DNA of 64,000 nt from UBA1479 sp963976055. Its GTDB lineage: Bacteria > Pseudomonadota > Alphaproteobacteria > Rhodospirillales > Casp-alpha2. The stretch is taken from assembly GCA_963976055.1 (NCBI GenBank), contig CAXBJB010000001.1, forward strand, positions 434,001 through 498,000, written 5' to 3'. The stretch's first letter is position 1. Every line of letters begins with the position of its first letter. Below the pieces are notes generated by a model, which was given only the letters and a program-made list of their open reading frames with translations, was not told where the DNA came from and searched no databases. The position numbers and the translations under genes were made by a program. Shown one piece after another: positions 52,059 through 60,350 of the stretch.

Positions 52059-52958
52059 CTATTCCGCCGCCGCGCTTTCCGCCTTCTTGCCGACGGCCTT
52101 TTCGTAGTCCTCGATCAGCCAATGGGTGATCTGGCCCGGCGTGAAGGTCATGTCGTCGATCTGGCCGACGGGCGTGACTTCGGCGGCGGAGCCGGTGAGG
52201 AAGATTTCCGTCGCCTTTTTCAGCTCGTCCGGGAAGATCGCCCGTTCGATGACCTCGATCCCCCGGGCCTTGGCCAGGGCGATGACGGTCTGGCGGGTGA
52301 TGCCGTTGAGGAAGCAGTCGGGTGTCGGGGTGTGCAGTTTGCCGTCGCCGAAGGAGATGAAGATGTTCGCCCCCGTGGCCTCGGCGACCTGGCCGCGGTA
52401 GTCGAGCATCAGGGCGTCCTGGCAGCCATGGGATTCGGCGGTGTGCTTGGACAGGGTGCAGATCATGTACAGACCCGCCGCCTTGGCGTGGACCGGTGCG
52501 CACTCCGGGGCCGGGCGCCGCCACGTCGAGGTTTCCAGCTTGATGCCCTTCTTGCGCAGTTCCGGCGAAAAGTAGCTGGGCCAGTCCCAGGCGGCGATGG
52601 CGACGTTGATGCGGTTCTGCTGGGCCGACACGCCCATCATTTCCGACCCGCGCCAGGCGACCGGCCGGATGTAGCCATCGACGATGCCGTTCTTGGTGCA
52701 GGCGTCGATACAGGCCTGATCGATCTCTTCCACCGTGAAGGGGATTTTGAAGCCCAAGGTTTGCGCGGAATAGAACAGCCGTTCCGTATGTTCGCGCAGC
52801 TTGAAGATTTGCCCCGAATACATGCGTTCGCCTTCGAACACGCAGGAGCCGTAATGCAGGCCGTGGGTCAGGACATGGACGCGGGCGTCCCGCCAATCGA
52901 CCCATTCACCATTGAACCAGATCAGACCGTCACGGTTGTCGAAGGTAGCAGCTGCCAT
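52059..52958 (-). CDS. ilvE: Branched-chain amino acid aminotransferase
   Basis: 299-aa fold-type IV PLP enzyme. Seen: VHVLTHGLHYGSCVFEGERM near residue 29, YIRPVAWRGSEMMGVS near 98, PLP-lysine region PECAPVHAKAAGLYMICTL near 148, QVAEATGANIFISF near 183 and LNGITRQTVIALA near 207. The start at 52958 is set by the mapped promoter (53006-53034), whose expected start point lies downstream of the other possible ATG at 53015. Divergent from a MarR-type gene. Confidence 0.92.
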   Translation of the reverse strand: MAAATFDNRDGLIWFNGEWVDWRDARVHVLTHGLHYGSCVFEGERMYSGQIFKLREHTERLFYSAQTLGFKIPFTVEEIDQACIDACTKNGIVDGYIRPVAWRGSEMMGVSAQQNRINVAIAAWDWPSYFSPELRKKGIKLETSTWRRPAPECAPVHAKAAGLYMICTLSKHTAESHGCQDALMLDYRGQVAEATGANIFISFGDGKLHTPTPDCFLNGITRQTVIALAKARGIEVIERAIFPDELKKATEIFLTGSAAEVTPVGQIDDMTFTPGQITHWLIEDYEKAVGKKAESAAAE

Positions 52959-53005
52959 TGTAATATTCTTTCGTCCGTCCGTTTTTCCCAAGAACGATGT
53001 TGCGT

Positions 53006-53034
53006 TTATTATCATTCTCGGGCATATAAGTCAA
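53006..53034 (-). promoter_or_regulatory. Sigma-70-type promoter for ilvE-corA
   Basis: Minus strand: TTGACT (53034-53029), 17-nt spacer, TAATAA (53011-53006), about 48 nt before the ilvE start. The -35 box lies within the palindromic operator 53026-53048. Confidence 0.75.
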
Positions 53035-53048
53035 TAACACTGACTTAT
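53026..53048. promoter_or_regulatory. Palindromic operator between ilvE and the MarR gene
   Basis: ATAAGTCA (53026-53033) and TGACTTAT (53041-53048), perfect 8-bp arms with a 7-nt spacer. It covers the ilvE -35 box and lies 54 nt before the MarR gene; the natural candidate ligand is that MarR protein. Confidence 0.6.
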
Positions 53049-53101
53049 TTTTGCGGGGCCTTCGATCACATTTTTCGGCGGCCCCGGTGAAGGAAACCGT
53101 C

Positions 53102-53614
53102 ATGGATGAACAGGCCCCCTGGGTCCAGCAGCAGGTTGATCCCCTGGCGCCACGCGACGACGACCTGCGCCAGGCCATGGAACTGCTGTTCTTCGCCTAC
53201 CGTGACTTCACGGGCGAGGCCGACGCCGTCCTGGCCGATTACGACATGGGTCGCGCCCATCACCGGGCGATCTATTTCATCGGCGCCAACACGGGCATCA
53301 GCGTGTCGGAACTGCTGGCGATCCTCAAGATCACCAAGCAATCCCTTAACCGCGTGCTGTCGACCCTGATCGACGAAGGCTACGTCGTGCAGGAAACCGA
53401 CGACGGCGACCGCCGCCGCCGGCTCATGCATCTGACGCCCAAGGGCCGCGACCTGGAACAGCTGCTGACCCGCCGCCAGTCGGCGCATGTCGCCCGCGCC
53501 TACCGCGAGGCGGGCCCCGACGCGGTCGAAGGGTTCCGCCGCGTGCTGTTCGGTCTGATCAACGAGGCGGACCGCCATCGCGTGCCCCTCCCCGGTGCCG
53601 CGGCCCACGGCTGA
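53102..53614 (+). CDS. MarR-family transcriptional regulator
   Basis: 170 aa. Winged helix: RAHHRAIYFIGANTGISVSE near residue 57, LLAILKITKQSLNRVLSTLI near 78 (recognition helix) and the wing GYVVQETDDGDRRRRLMHLT near 98, with the conserved DxRxR-like turn. ATG at 53102 has GAAGGAAA upstream. It faces ilvE across a palindrome and precedes a response regulator by 92 nt. Ligand unknown. Confidence 0.9.
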   Translation: MDEQAPWVQQQVDPLAPRDDDLRQAMELLFFAYRDFTGEADAVLADYDMGRAHHRAIYFIGANTGISVSELLAILKITKQSLNRVLSTLIDEGYVVQETDDGDRRRRLMHLTPKGRDLEQLLTRRQSAHVARAYREAGPDAVEGFRRVLFGLINEADRHRVPLPGAAAHG

Positions 53615-53706
53615 CGGGCTGCCGCGTCCAGCCCGATCATGATAAGATTTGCACCGGCCCTGTGGCCGCTTGAACGTTCGACCGCATGGCATGGGGGAGT
53701 GCTGCC

Positions 53707-54390
53707 GTGAATGCCGACCTGCCGCATCTTCTTGTCGTTGACGACGACGGCCGCCTGCGCGACCTGCTGAGCCGCTTTCTGACCGAGAACGGTTTTGTCG
53801 TGGTCACCGCGGCCGATGCGGCCCAGGCGCGCAGCCGGCTTAGCCATTTCGATTTCGACGCGGTGATTTTGGACCTGATGATGCCGGGAGAAACAGGTTT
53901 GGAATTCGCGCGCGACCTGCGCACCCGGTCGGCCATTCCCATCCTGATGCTGACCGCCATGGCGGAAACCGAGGACCGCATTTCGGGCCTGGAAGGCGGT
54001 GCCGACGACTATGTGATCAAGCCGTTCGAGCCGCGTGAGCTGCTTTTGCGCATCCGCAACATCATGAAGCGCGCCCCTCAGGCCCAGGCCCCCGGGGACG
54101 ACCTTCATCTCGGCGATTTTCTGTTCCGCCGTGACCGGGGCGAACTGCTGCGGGGTGGGCGCCCCGTGCGCCTGACCGATCTGGAGGCCGGATTGTTGTG
54201 CGCGCTCGCCGCGCGCCCGGGCGACGTGCTGACCCGCGACGACCTGATCGCCCGCACGGGGGCGGCCGGTGGCGGGCGTGCCGTCGATGTACAGGTCACC
54301 CGTCTTCGCCGTAAGATCGAACCCGATCCCCGCGATCCCCGCTATCTGCAGACCGTGCGGGGCAAGGGCTATGTTCTGCGCCCCGATTGA
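53707..54390 (+). CDS. OmpR-family response regulator
   Basis: 227 aa, GTG start behind GGGGGAG. Receiver domain: LLVVDDDGRLRDLLSRFLTE near residue 8, phospho-Asp in AVILDLMMPGETG near 51, TA near 82 and Lys in DYVIKPFEPREL near 102. Winged-helix output domain about 130-225 ending LRRKIEPDPRDPRYLQTVRG KGYVL (last piece split). Stop overlaps the sensor kinase start, so a cognate pair. Confidence 0.92.
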   Translation: MNADLPHLLVVDDDGRLRDLLSRFLTENGFVVVTAADAAQARSRLSHFDFDAVILDLMMPGETGLEFARDLRTRSAIPILMLTAMAETEDRISGLEGGADDYVIKPFEPRELLLRIRNIMKRAPQAQAPGDDLHLGDFLFRRDRGELLRGGRPVRLTDLEAGLLCALAARPGDVLTRDDLIARTGAAGGGRAVDVQVTRLRRKIEPDPRDPRYLQTVRGKGYVLRPD

Positions 54391-55721
54391 AGACTCCGGC
54401 CATGCCCCTTCAGACGACCCTCAAGAACGCCCTGCCGAAAAGCCTGCTTGGCCGCGCCCTGCTGATCATCGTCACGCCGCTGATCCTGTTGCAGGTGGTG
54501 TCGGGCCTGATCTTCTACGAAACCCATTGGGACAAGGTGTCCTACCGCCTGGCGCGCAGCGTCGCCGGCGACGTGGCCGCCATCGTGCAACTGGTCACCG
54601 ACGATCCCAGCGATGAAGGCCGCGAGCGCGCCGCCGCCCTGGCTGGCCGCAACATGGACATGTTCGTGACCTTTCTGCCGGGCGCGATTCTGTCCAACAA
54701 GGCGGTGCCGCCGGCCAATGACCTGGAAGACGTACTCGACCGCTCCATGCAGAGCTTCATCGTCAAGCCCTACCGTTTGGATTCGGAAAGTTCGGACCGC
54801 AACGTCATCATCGACGTGCAGCTTGCCGACGGCGTGCTGCGCATCACCACCACGCGCAAGCGGCTATTCTCGACCACGGTCTATGTCTTTGTCATCTGGA
54901 TGATCGGCACGTCGCTGATCCTGTTCGGGGTCGCCACCATCTTCATGCGCAATCAGGTGAAGCCGATCCGCCGTCTGGCCCGCGCGGCCGATAATTTCGG
55001 CAAAGGCAGGGACGTATCGAACTTCAAGCCCGAGGGGGCGACCGAGGTCCGTCAGGCGGCTCAGGCCTTCATGGCCATGCGCGAACGCATCCAGCGCCAG
55101 ATCACCCAGCGCACGGACATGCTGTCCGGCGTGTCGCACGACCTGCGCACGCCGCTGACGCGGATGAAGCTGCAATTGGCGATGTTCAAGAACGTGGAGG
55201 GGGTCGACGATCTGTCCGCCGACGTGTCGGAAATGGAACACATGCTGGAAGGCTATCTTGCCTTCGCCCGAGGCGAGGGCACGGAAAAACCGTCGCCGAC
55301 GGACCTGGGCATGCTGCTGGAAGACGTGGTCGGTCAGGTCCGCCGCCGTGGCCGGCCCATCGATCTGCACTTGGAGGATCAATTGAACCTGCCGCTGCGG
55401 CCCAACGCCTTCAAGCGCTGCGTCACCAACCTGGTGGAGAACGCGGCGCGTTATGGCCAGCATGTGTCGGTGCGGGCGGGACAGCGGGGCGACGCCATCG
55501 AGATCACCGTGGACGACGACGGCCCCGGCATTCCCGAAGACAAGCGCGCCGAGGTGTTCCGGCCGTTCTTCCGGCTCGACGATTCCCGCAACCCGGAAAC
55601 CGGCGGGGTGGGGCTGGGCCTGACCATCGCCCGCGACGTGGTGCGCAGCCACGGCGGCGAAATTCTGTTGTCGGAATCGCCGGCCGGCGGCCTGCGCGGC
55701 CGCATCCGCCTGCCCCTGTAG
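54387..55721 (+). CDS. Sensor histidine kinase, EnvZ-like
   Basis: 444 aa. Two membrane helices (near 18-40 and 165-187) flank a ~125-aa periplasmic domain; HAMP about 188-240; H box SGVSHDLRTPLTRMKLQLAM near 248; N box CVTNLVENAARYG near 345; G boxes VDDDGPGIPED and GGVGLGLTIARDVVRSHGG near 375-425. Start TTG at 54387 overlaps the regulator stop; ATG at 54402 is an alternative. Architecture and pairing match EnvZ/OmpR of alphaproteobacteria; the signal is not evident. Confidence 0.9.
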   Translation: MKTPAMPLQTTLKNALPKSLLGRALLIIVTPLILLQVVSGLIFYETHWDKVSYRLARSVAGDVAAIVQLVTDDPSDEGRERAAALAGRNMDMFVTFLPGAILSNKAVPPANDLEDVLDRSMQSFIVKPYRLDSESSDRNVIIDVQLADGVLRITTTRKRLFSTTVYVFVIWMIGTSLILFGVATIFMRNQVKPIRRLARAADNFGKGRDVSNFKPEGATEVRQAAQAFMAMRERIQRQITQRTDMLSGVSHDLRTPLTRMKLQLAMFKNVEGVDDLSADVSEMEHMLEGYLAFARGEGTEKPSPTDLGMLLEDVVGQVRRRGRPIDLHLEDQLNLPLRPNAFKRCVTNLVENAARYGQHVSVRAGQRGDAIEITVDDDGPGIPEDKRAEVFRPFFRLDDSRNPETGGVGLGLTIARDVVRSHGGEILLSESPAGGLRGRIRLPL

Positions 55722-55777
55722 GGTTTCCGGGCCGGGACGGCCCCGGCGGATTTCATGGCAATTCCGCCGATGACATC

Positions 55778-55783
55778 TATAAT
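55778..55783 (+). promoter_or_regulatory. Possible -10 box before the LuxR-type regulator
   Basis: A perfect TATAAT, 79 nt before the GTG start, in a 141-nt gap. No convincing -35 box sits 16-18 nt upstream, so an activator or another element may be needed. Confidence 0.35.
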
Positions 55784-55862
55784 GGGAACAGATCAAGTAA
55801 TGGTCCGATAATCGCGGCACCGCGGCCCTGGGAGGGTTCGGCTTGGTGTCTGGGGGGTGTAG

Positions 55863-56522
55863 GTGGCTGATTCCCTTCCGTCGAAAGTTCTGATTGCCGA
55901 CGACCACGCCCTGTTCCGTAAGGGGCTGGGTTCGCTGTTGGAAATCATCGATCCCGACATCACGGTCGTCGAGGCCGCGAGCTATCCGGAAGCCCTGCGC
56001 ACGGCCAACGAAACCGACGACCTGGACCTCGCCCTTGTCGATCTGGGCATGCCGGGGATGGAACGGTTCGCGGGGCTTAACGCGTTGATCCGCTCCCTGA
56101 ACGGCGTGCCGGTGGTCGTCGTGTCCGCCGCCGAAACGTCCGAGGAAATGAGCCTGGCCATGGACTGCGGCGCTCATGGCTACATCCCCAAGACCCTGGA
56201 CAGTTCCGTGGTGGTCAATGCCGTACGCAAGGTGATCGCCGGGGAAATCTATCTGCCGCCGACGCTGCTCGACTGGGCTCCCGGCGGGGTCAAGACCGAA
56301 GGCCCCGGCGGATTGCACCTGACGCCGCGCCAGCGCGATGTCCTCAACCTCATGGCCGGCGGCAAGTCGAACAAGGAGATCGCCCGTATCCTGGGTCTCG
56401 CCGAAGGCACCATCAAGCTGCATGTCACGGGGCTTTTGAAGGTGCTCGACGCGAACAACCGGACCCAGGCGGTGATCAAGGCGGCATCGTTGGGATTGAC
56501 GCAGGGCCTGGAACAGGACTGA
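55863..56522 (+). CDS. NarL/LuxR-family response regulator
   Basis: 219 aa, GTG start. Receiver: VLIADDHALFRKGLGSLLEI near residue 9, phospho-Asp in LALVDLGMPGME near 57, and K in YIPKTLDSSV near 108. LuxR helix-turn-helix: LTPRQRDVLNLMAGGKSNKE then IARILGLAEGTIKLHV, near 156-195. The next gene, a hybrid sensor kinase, follows after 22 nt, making a likely two-component pair. Confidence 0.9.
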   Translation: MADSLPSKVLIADDHALFRKGLGSLLEIIDPDITVVEAASYPEALRTANETDDLDLALVDLGMPGMERFAGLNALIRSLNGVPVVVVSAAETSEEMSLAMDCGAHGYIPKTLDSSVVVNAVRKVIAGEIYLPPTLLDWAPGGVKTEGPGGLHLTPRQRDVLNLMAGGKSNKEIARILGLAEGTIKLHVTGLLKVLDANNRTQAVIKAASLGLTQGLEQD

Positions 56523-56544
56523 CTGCGCCGACAAGGAGGGCGTC

Positions 56545-59199
56545 ATGAGGTCCCGCTGTTCCCGTACTGGCTATGGCACCAGAAGCCGGGAAAACAAAAA
56601 TCATCCATTGAGCGCCCGCCGACGGTTCGGTGCATCGGCTGCGGCCATCGGGGTATTGCTCGCCGCGCCGCCGGCATGGGCGCAATCCGGTGAGGCGGTG
56701 GCCCACCCGGGGCCGGCGATCATGGTCGGACTGACCGTTGCGGTGGTGGCGTTCCTTGTTGGGGTGCGGCTGGGCCGTCGGCGGCGCGATCCGGCAGCCG
56801 TGGTGGCTCCCGAGGCGCAGGTGACGGATGTCCCTCGCCGCCGCGCGATGAGCGCCGCCGAACACGATGCCGAAACGGACGCCCATTACCGCATCATTTC
56901 CGAACTGACCTCGGACGTCGTCTATGCCTATGACGTCGCCCCCGACGGCCGGGTAACCTCGAAATGGCAGGTCGGCGGGATCGACGGCCTGGCCGGGCAG
57001 TCCGGGCAAAGCGACGCGCCGCTGGCCTGGCTGACCCAGATCCATCCCGACGACGTGCCGATCCTGGAATCCCGCGACCAGCGCCTGCGCCTGGGCATTC
57101 CCTCGACCGACGAATTCCGCCTGCTGTCCGCCGACGGCCGGGTACGCTGGCTGCGCGTCTATTCGCGCCCGGAACGGGGCACCAGCGGCGAGGTCGTGCG
57201 CGTGGTCGGTGCGGCCAAGGAGATCACCCAGGACAAGCGCTGGGAAGAAGCCCTGGCCGATTCCGAAAGCAAGCTGCAGGCGACGTCGCGTACCGCCCGG
57301 GTCGGGTATTGGGAACATTTCCCGGAGGACAACCGCACCGTCTGCTCGCCCGTCCTGTGGCGGATCTGGGGCCTGCGCCCCGGCCGCGCGGGCCCCACGG
57401 GCAAGGTCTTCCTGGACATGATCCATCCCGACGACCGACCGCGCATCGCCGCCGCCTACGAAGATCCCGTGCCCAATTGCCGGCATGAGTATCGGGTTCT
57501 TCAGCCGGACGGCACGATGCGCTATGTTTTTGAGGACCTTAGTGCCGATTTCGACGAACACGGCCGCGCACGCCGGCTGTTCGGGGTTACCCAGGACATT
57601 ACCGAGCGCAAGCGGGCCGAACAGGCGCTGCGCGATTCCGAACTGCGCTATCACGCCATTGTCGAGGATCAGACGGAGCTGATCCGGCGCTGCACCCCCG
57701 ACGGGGTCCGGACCTTCGTCAATGAAGCCTATTGCCAATATTATGGTGTGCCCCGCGAACAGCTGATCGGCCGGCCCGTCGGCTCGGAACTGAGCGACGG
57801 CGAAGCCGCCCTGCGCCAAGCCATCATCCGCCGTATCGGCCCGAAAAATCCGATTGAGGAAAACCTCCATCGGGTGATCGGACACGACGGTAAGGTCAGT
57901 TGGCAGCAATGGACCGAACGCGCGGTGTTCGACGACGACGGGCGGATGGTGGAAATCCAGGGCGTCGGCCGCGATGTCACGGCCACGAAAGAGGCCGAGG
58001 AAATGCTGGCCGAGGCCAAGGACGCCGCCGAACTGGCGAGTGCCGCCAAGTCGCGCTTCCTGGCCGCCGCCAGCCACGATTTGCGTCAGCCCCTGCAGGC
58101 GCTGGCCATGTTCGTCAACGTGTTGTCGGAACGGGACCTGGACGACAAGGCGAAGCAGCTTATCAACCGCATCAGCGACTGTTCGGACGCCCTGGAACGC
58201 CTGCTCGGTTCATTGCTCGACATCTCGAAACTGGACGCCGGGCTGTTCGTGCCGCAGCGGCGCGATTTCAACCTGGGTGCCGTGCTGGAACGCCTGTGTT
58301 CGGAAATCCGTCCCCTGGCCGAGGAAAAGGGCCTGCGGCTCAACATGGTGCCCTGCGCACTTCTGGTCGACAGCGATCCGGGCCTGCTCGACCGCCTGCT
58401 GCGCAATCTTTTGACCAACGCCGTGCGCCATACGGAAACCGGCAAGATCCTGGTCGGCTGCCGGCGTGCCGGGAACTGTGTGCGGGTCGAGGTCTGGGAT
58501 ACGGGCGTCGGTATCCCCGAGGACCAGTTGGAGATGATCTTCGAGGAGTTCCACCAGGTCGGCAATCCGGCGCGCGACCGGCGCGAGGGACTGGGCCTGG
58601 GGCTTGCCATCGTGCAGCGCCTGTCCAATCTGCTCGACCATCCCGTGGACGTGCGGTCATGGGTGGGGCAGGGGTCGCGGTTTGCCGTCAGCCTGCCGCT
58701 GGCCGGCGACCATGCGCCTGCGGAAATGACCCTGCCGGCGGATGAGCATCCCGATGTGACGGGGGCCGTGGTGGTCGGCATTGATGACGAGGCCGACATT
58801 CGCGACGCGCTGGGATTGCTGCTGACCGGATGGGGGTATGACGCCTTGGTCGCCGGCTCGGCGGTCGAGGCGATCGCCAAGCTGGAGCAGGAACGCAAGC
58901 AGCCGGAACTGGTGGTCGCCGATTACCGGCTCAAGCTAGGCCATACGGGGGCCGACGCGATTTTGGCCATCCGCCACGTCTGGGGCGGCGACGTGCCGGG
59001 GTTCCTGCTGACCGGCGACACGGGCCCGGACCGCCTGCGCGAGGCGGCGGCCAGCGGTTTCGAGGTCATGCACAAGCCGGTCCAGCCCGAAAAACTGCGC
59101 CTGATGGTCGCGGAATCGATCGCCTACGCCCGCCGGGTGGCGGCAATCGAGGCGCGCGCCCGCGCGCTGGAAAAAGACGAGATGGAACGCCAGGTCTGA
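56545..59199 (+). CDS. Membrane PAS hybrid histidine kinase with C-terminal receiver
   Basis: 884 aa. N-terminal signal-like helix (GASAAAIGVLLAAPPAWAQS) and a second helix near 55-75; then three PAS/PAC domains about 112-235, 240-360 and 370-495 (PACs end RVVGAAKEITQD, LFGVTQDITERKRAEQ, IQGVGRDVTATKEAEE). H box AAASHDLRQPLQALAMF near 510; HATPase about 620-735 (VGIPEDQLEMIFEEFHQVG, GLGLAIVQRL). Receiver about 745-870 with VVADYRLKLGH (phospho-Asp) and HKP. No Hpt domain. Cognate output is probably the LuxR-type gene upstream. Confidence 0.9.
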   Translation: MRSRCSRTGYGTRSRENKNHPLSARRRFGASAAAIGVLLAAPPAWAQSGEAVAHPGPAIMVGLTVAVVAFLVGVRLGRRRRDPAAVVAPEAQVTDVPRRRAMSAAEHDAETDAHYRIISELTSDVVYAYDVAPDGRVTSKWQVGGIDGLAGQSGQSDAPLAWLTQIHPDDVPILESRDQRLRLGIPSTDEFRLLSADGRVRWLRVYSRPERGTSGEVVRVVGAAKEITQDKRWEEALADSESKLQATSRTARVGYWEHFPEDNRTVCSPVLWRIWGLRPGRAGPTGKVFLDMIHPDDRPRIAAAYEDPVPNCRHEYRVLQPDGTMRYVFEDLSADFDEHGRARRLFGVTQDITERKRAEQALRDSELRYHAIVEDQTELIRRCTPDGVRTFVNEAYCQYYGVPREQLIGRPVGSELSDGEAALRQAIIRRIGPKNPIEENLHRVIGHDGKVSWQQWTERAVFDDDGRMVEIQGVGRDVTATKEAEEMLAEAKDAAELASAAKSRFLAAASHDLRQPLQALAMFVNVLSERDLDDKAKQLINRISDCSDALERLLGSLLDISKLDAGLFVPQRRDFNLGAVLERLCSEIRPLAEEKGLRLNMVPCALLVDSDPGLLDRLLRNLLTNAVRHTETGKILVGCRRAGNCVRVEVWDTGVGIPEDQLEMIFEEFHQVGNPARDRREGLGLGLAIVQRLSNLLDHPVDVRSWVGQGSRFAVSLPLAGDHAPAEMTLPADEHPDVTGAVVVGIDDEADIRDALGLLLTGWGYDALVAGSAVEAIAKLEQERKQPELVVADYRLKLGHTGADAILAIRHVWGGDVPGFLLTGDTGPDRLREAAASGFEVMHKPVQPEKLRLMVAESIAYARRVAAIEARARALEKDEMERQV

Positions 59200-59215
59200 G
59201 GGGCGGCCGCAGGTC

Positions 59216-59569
59216 TCAGAACAGCCGACCGCCGTTAGGGACATTGAGGTCCGGGTGGATCAGCACGACCTCGCCGTCTGCGTCGGGAAACCCAAGGACC
59301 AGCACTTCCGACATGAACTTGCCGATCTGCTTTGACGGAAAATTGACGACGCCCGCGACCTGGCGTCCGACCAGGCCGTCCGGCGTGTAGTGGCGGGTGA
59401 TCTGAGCCGAGGTCTTGCGCTCGCCGATGTCCGGGCCGAAATCGACCCACAGCTTGATGGCCGGGCGGCGGGCCTCGGGAAAAGGTTCGGCGCGGACGAT
59501 CGTCCCGACGCGGATATCCACGGCCAGGAAATCGTCGAAGGCGATCTGCGGGGTCGGGCTTTCGGGCAT
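59216..59569 (-). CDS. csaA: CsaA-like tRNA-binding domain protein
   Basis: 117-aa OB-fold protein of the EMAP/tRNA-binding type: FDDFLAVDIRVGTIVRAEPF near residue 11, AIKLWVDFGPDIGERKTSAQ near 39, GLVGRQVAGVVNFPSKQIG near 69 and SEVLVLGFPDADG near 91. AAGGAGA precedes ATG 59569. CsaA has been linked to protein export in Bacillus; a chaperone or RNA-binding role is inferred. Convergent with the hybrid kinase, 16 nt away. Confidence 0.88.
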   Translation of the reverse strand: MPESPTPQIAFDDFLAVDIRVGTIVRAEPFPEARRPAIKLWVDFGPDIGERKTSAQITRHYTPDGLVGRQVAGVVNFPSKQIGKFMSEVLVLGFPDADGEVVLIHPDLNVPNGGRLF

Positions 59570-59650
59570 GGAACGTCTCCTTCGGCCCGGAAATTTATCG
59601 CTCCCGCCCCGCCATGCAATAAAAAAGGTTGGCAATAAAAAAGGCAGGCA

Positions 59651-59680
59651 ACAAAAAAGGCCGCCCCTTGGGGCGGCCTT
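59651..59680 (-). terminator. Intrinsic terminator after the phasin gene
   Basis: Minus strand: AAGGCCGCCCC (59680-59670), 2-nt loop, complement (59667-59657), then a T run (59658-59653). 11-bp stem, 23 nt after the phasin stop. Confidence 0.9.
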
Positions 59681-59702
59681 CTTCGAAAGACGGAAAAGCC
59701 GA

Positions 59703-60206
59703 TTACTTGGTTTTGGCTTTGCTCATCTGACCCTTCATTTCGTCGAAGGCTTCGGCGATGCGGGCGTTGATCACCTTAACGGCGGCGTCGTTGGCTTTGG
59801 TGACGACATCCGTGACCTTCTTGGAGTTGGCCAGGGAGGATTCGAAAGCGGCCTTGCACAGGTCCAATTCCTTGGCCGCCAAGTCCTGCGGGGAAGAAAC
59901 CTTACCCAGGGATTCCGCGGCGGTGCTGGCCTGATCGAACGCGGCCTTGAACAGTTCGGCTTGCTTCTGGGCCGCGGCCTGAACGCCTTCGAAGGCGGCC
60001 TGGCTGGCTTTGTTCAGGGCTTCAAGATTCTTGCGCTGGATGTCCATCACGGCATTGACGTCGATGGTTTCCATGGAGCCGCCCTTCATCGCCTTCATGA
60101 CCTGATCGGACATTTTGGCGGGGTCGAAGTCGGCATAGATCTTGGTGAAATCGGCAGCCCAGGCGGGGAAGCCATTTTTGTCGAGCTTGAACATATCGGC
60201 GTACAT
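59703..60206 (-). CDS. Phasin (polyhydroxyalkanoate granule protein)
   Basis: 167-aa helical, amphipathic protein of the phasin_2/TIGR01841 type: VMDIQRKNLEALNKASQAAF near residue 53, then EGVQAAAQKQAELFKAAFDQ, a coat protein of PHA storage granules. ATG at 60206 has GGAGG about 9 nt upstream. The promoter region carries two TGC-rich palindromes resembling PhaR sites, and a strong terminator follows, so it is a single-gene unit. Confidence 0.88.
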   Translation of the reverse strand: MYADMFKLDKNGFPAWAADFTKIYADFDPAKMSDQVMKAMKGGSMETIDVNAVMDIQRKNLEALNKASQAAFEGVQAAAQKQAELFKAAFDQASTAAESLGKVSSPQDLAAKELDLCKAAFESSLANSKKVTDVVTKANDAAVKVINARIAEAFDEMKGQMSKAKTK

Positions 60207-60264
60207 TTGGTCGGTCCTCCATTGGAGCGCGAAAGGGAATATGCGTCGTGCACATGCAGCATTT

Positions 60265-60278
60265 TTGCTGCACTGCAA
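60265..60278. promoter_or_regulatory. Candidate PhaR operator, promoter-proximal
   Basis: TTGCTGCACTGCAA, contains TGCACTGC, the same core (reverse complement) as the site at 60326-60338. It lies between the -10 box and the phasin start. Confidence 0.55.
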
Positions 60279-60288
60279 CAGTGATGCA

Positions 60289-60318
60289 TATATGCGACTG
60301 ATGGAGGATGTGAGTCAA
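60289..60318 (-). promoter_or_regulatory. Candidate promoter for the phasin gene
   Basis: Minus strand TTGACT (60318-60313), 18-nt spacer, CATATA (60294-60289), flanked on both sides by the TGC-rich palindromes. Confidence 0.5.
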
Positions 60319-60325
60319 GTCTTAT

Positions 60326-60338
60326 ATTGCAGTGCAAT
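60326..60338. promoter_or_regulatory. Candidate PhaR operator, upstream
   Basis: ATTGCA-G-TGCAAT, a perfect palindrome, 7 nt upstream of the -35 box; shares TTGCAGTGCA with the other site. Confidence 0.55.
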
Positions 60339-60350
60339 AAAAAAAGAAGC

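Noticed and set aside
52959..53015. Longer N-terminus for ilvE from the ATG at 53015
   Set aside because: A good promoter places the transcript start at about 53000, downstream of that ATG; 52958 gives the family N-terminus.
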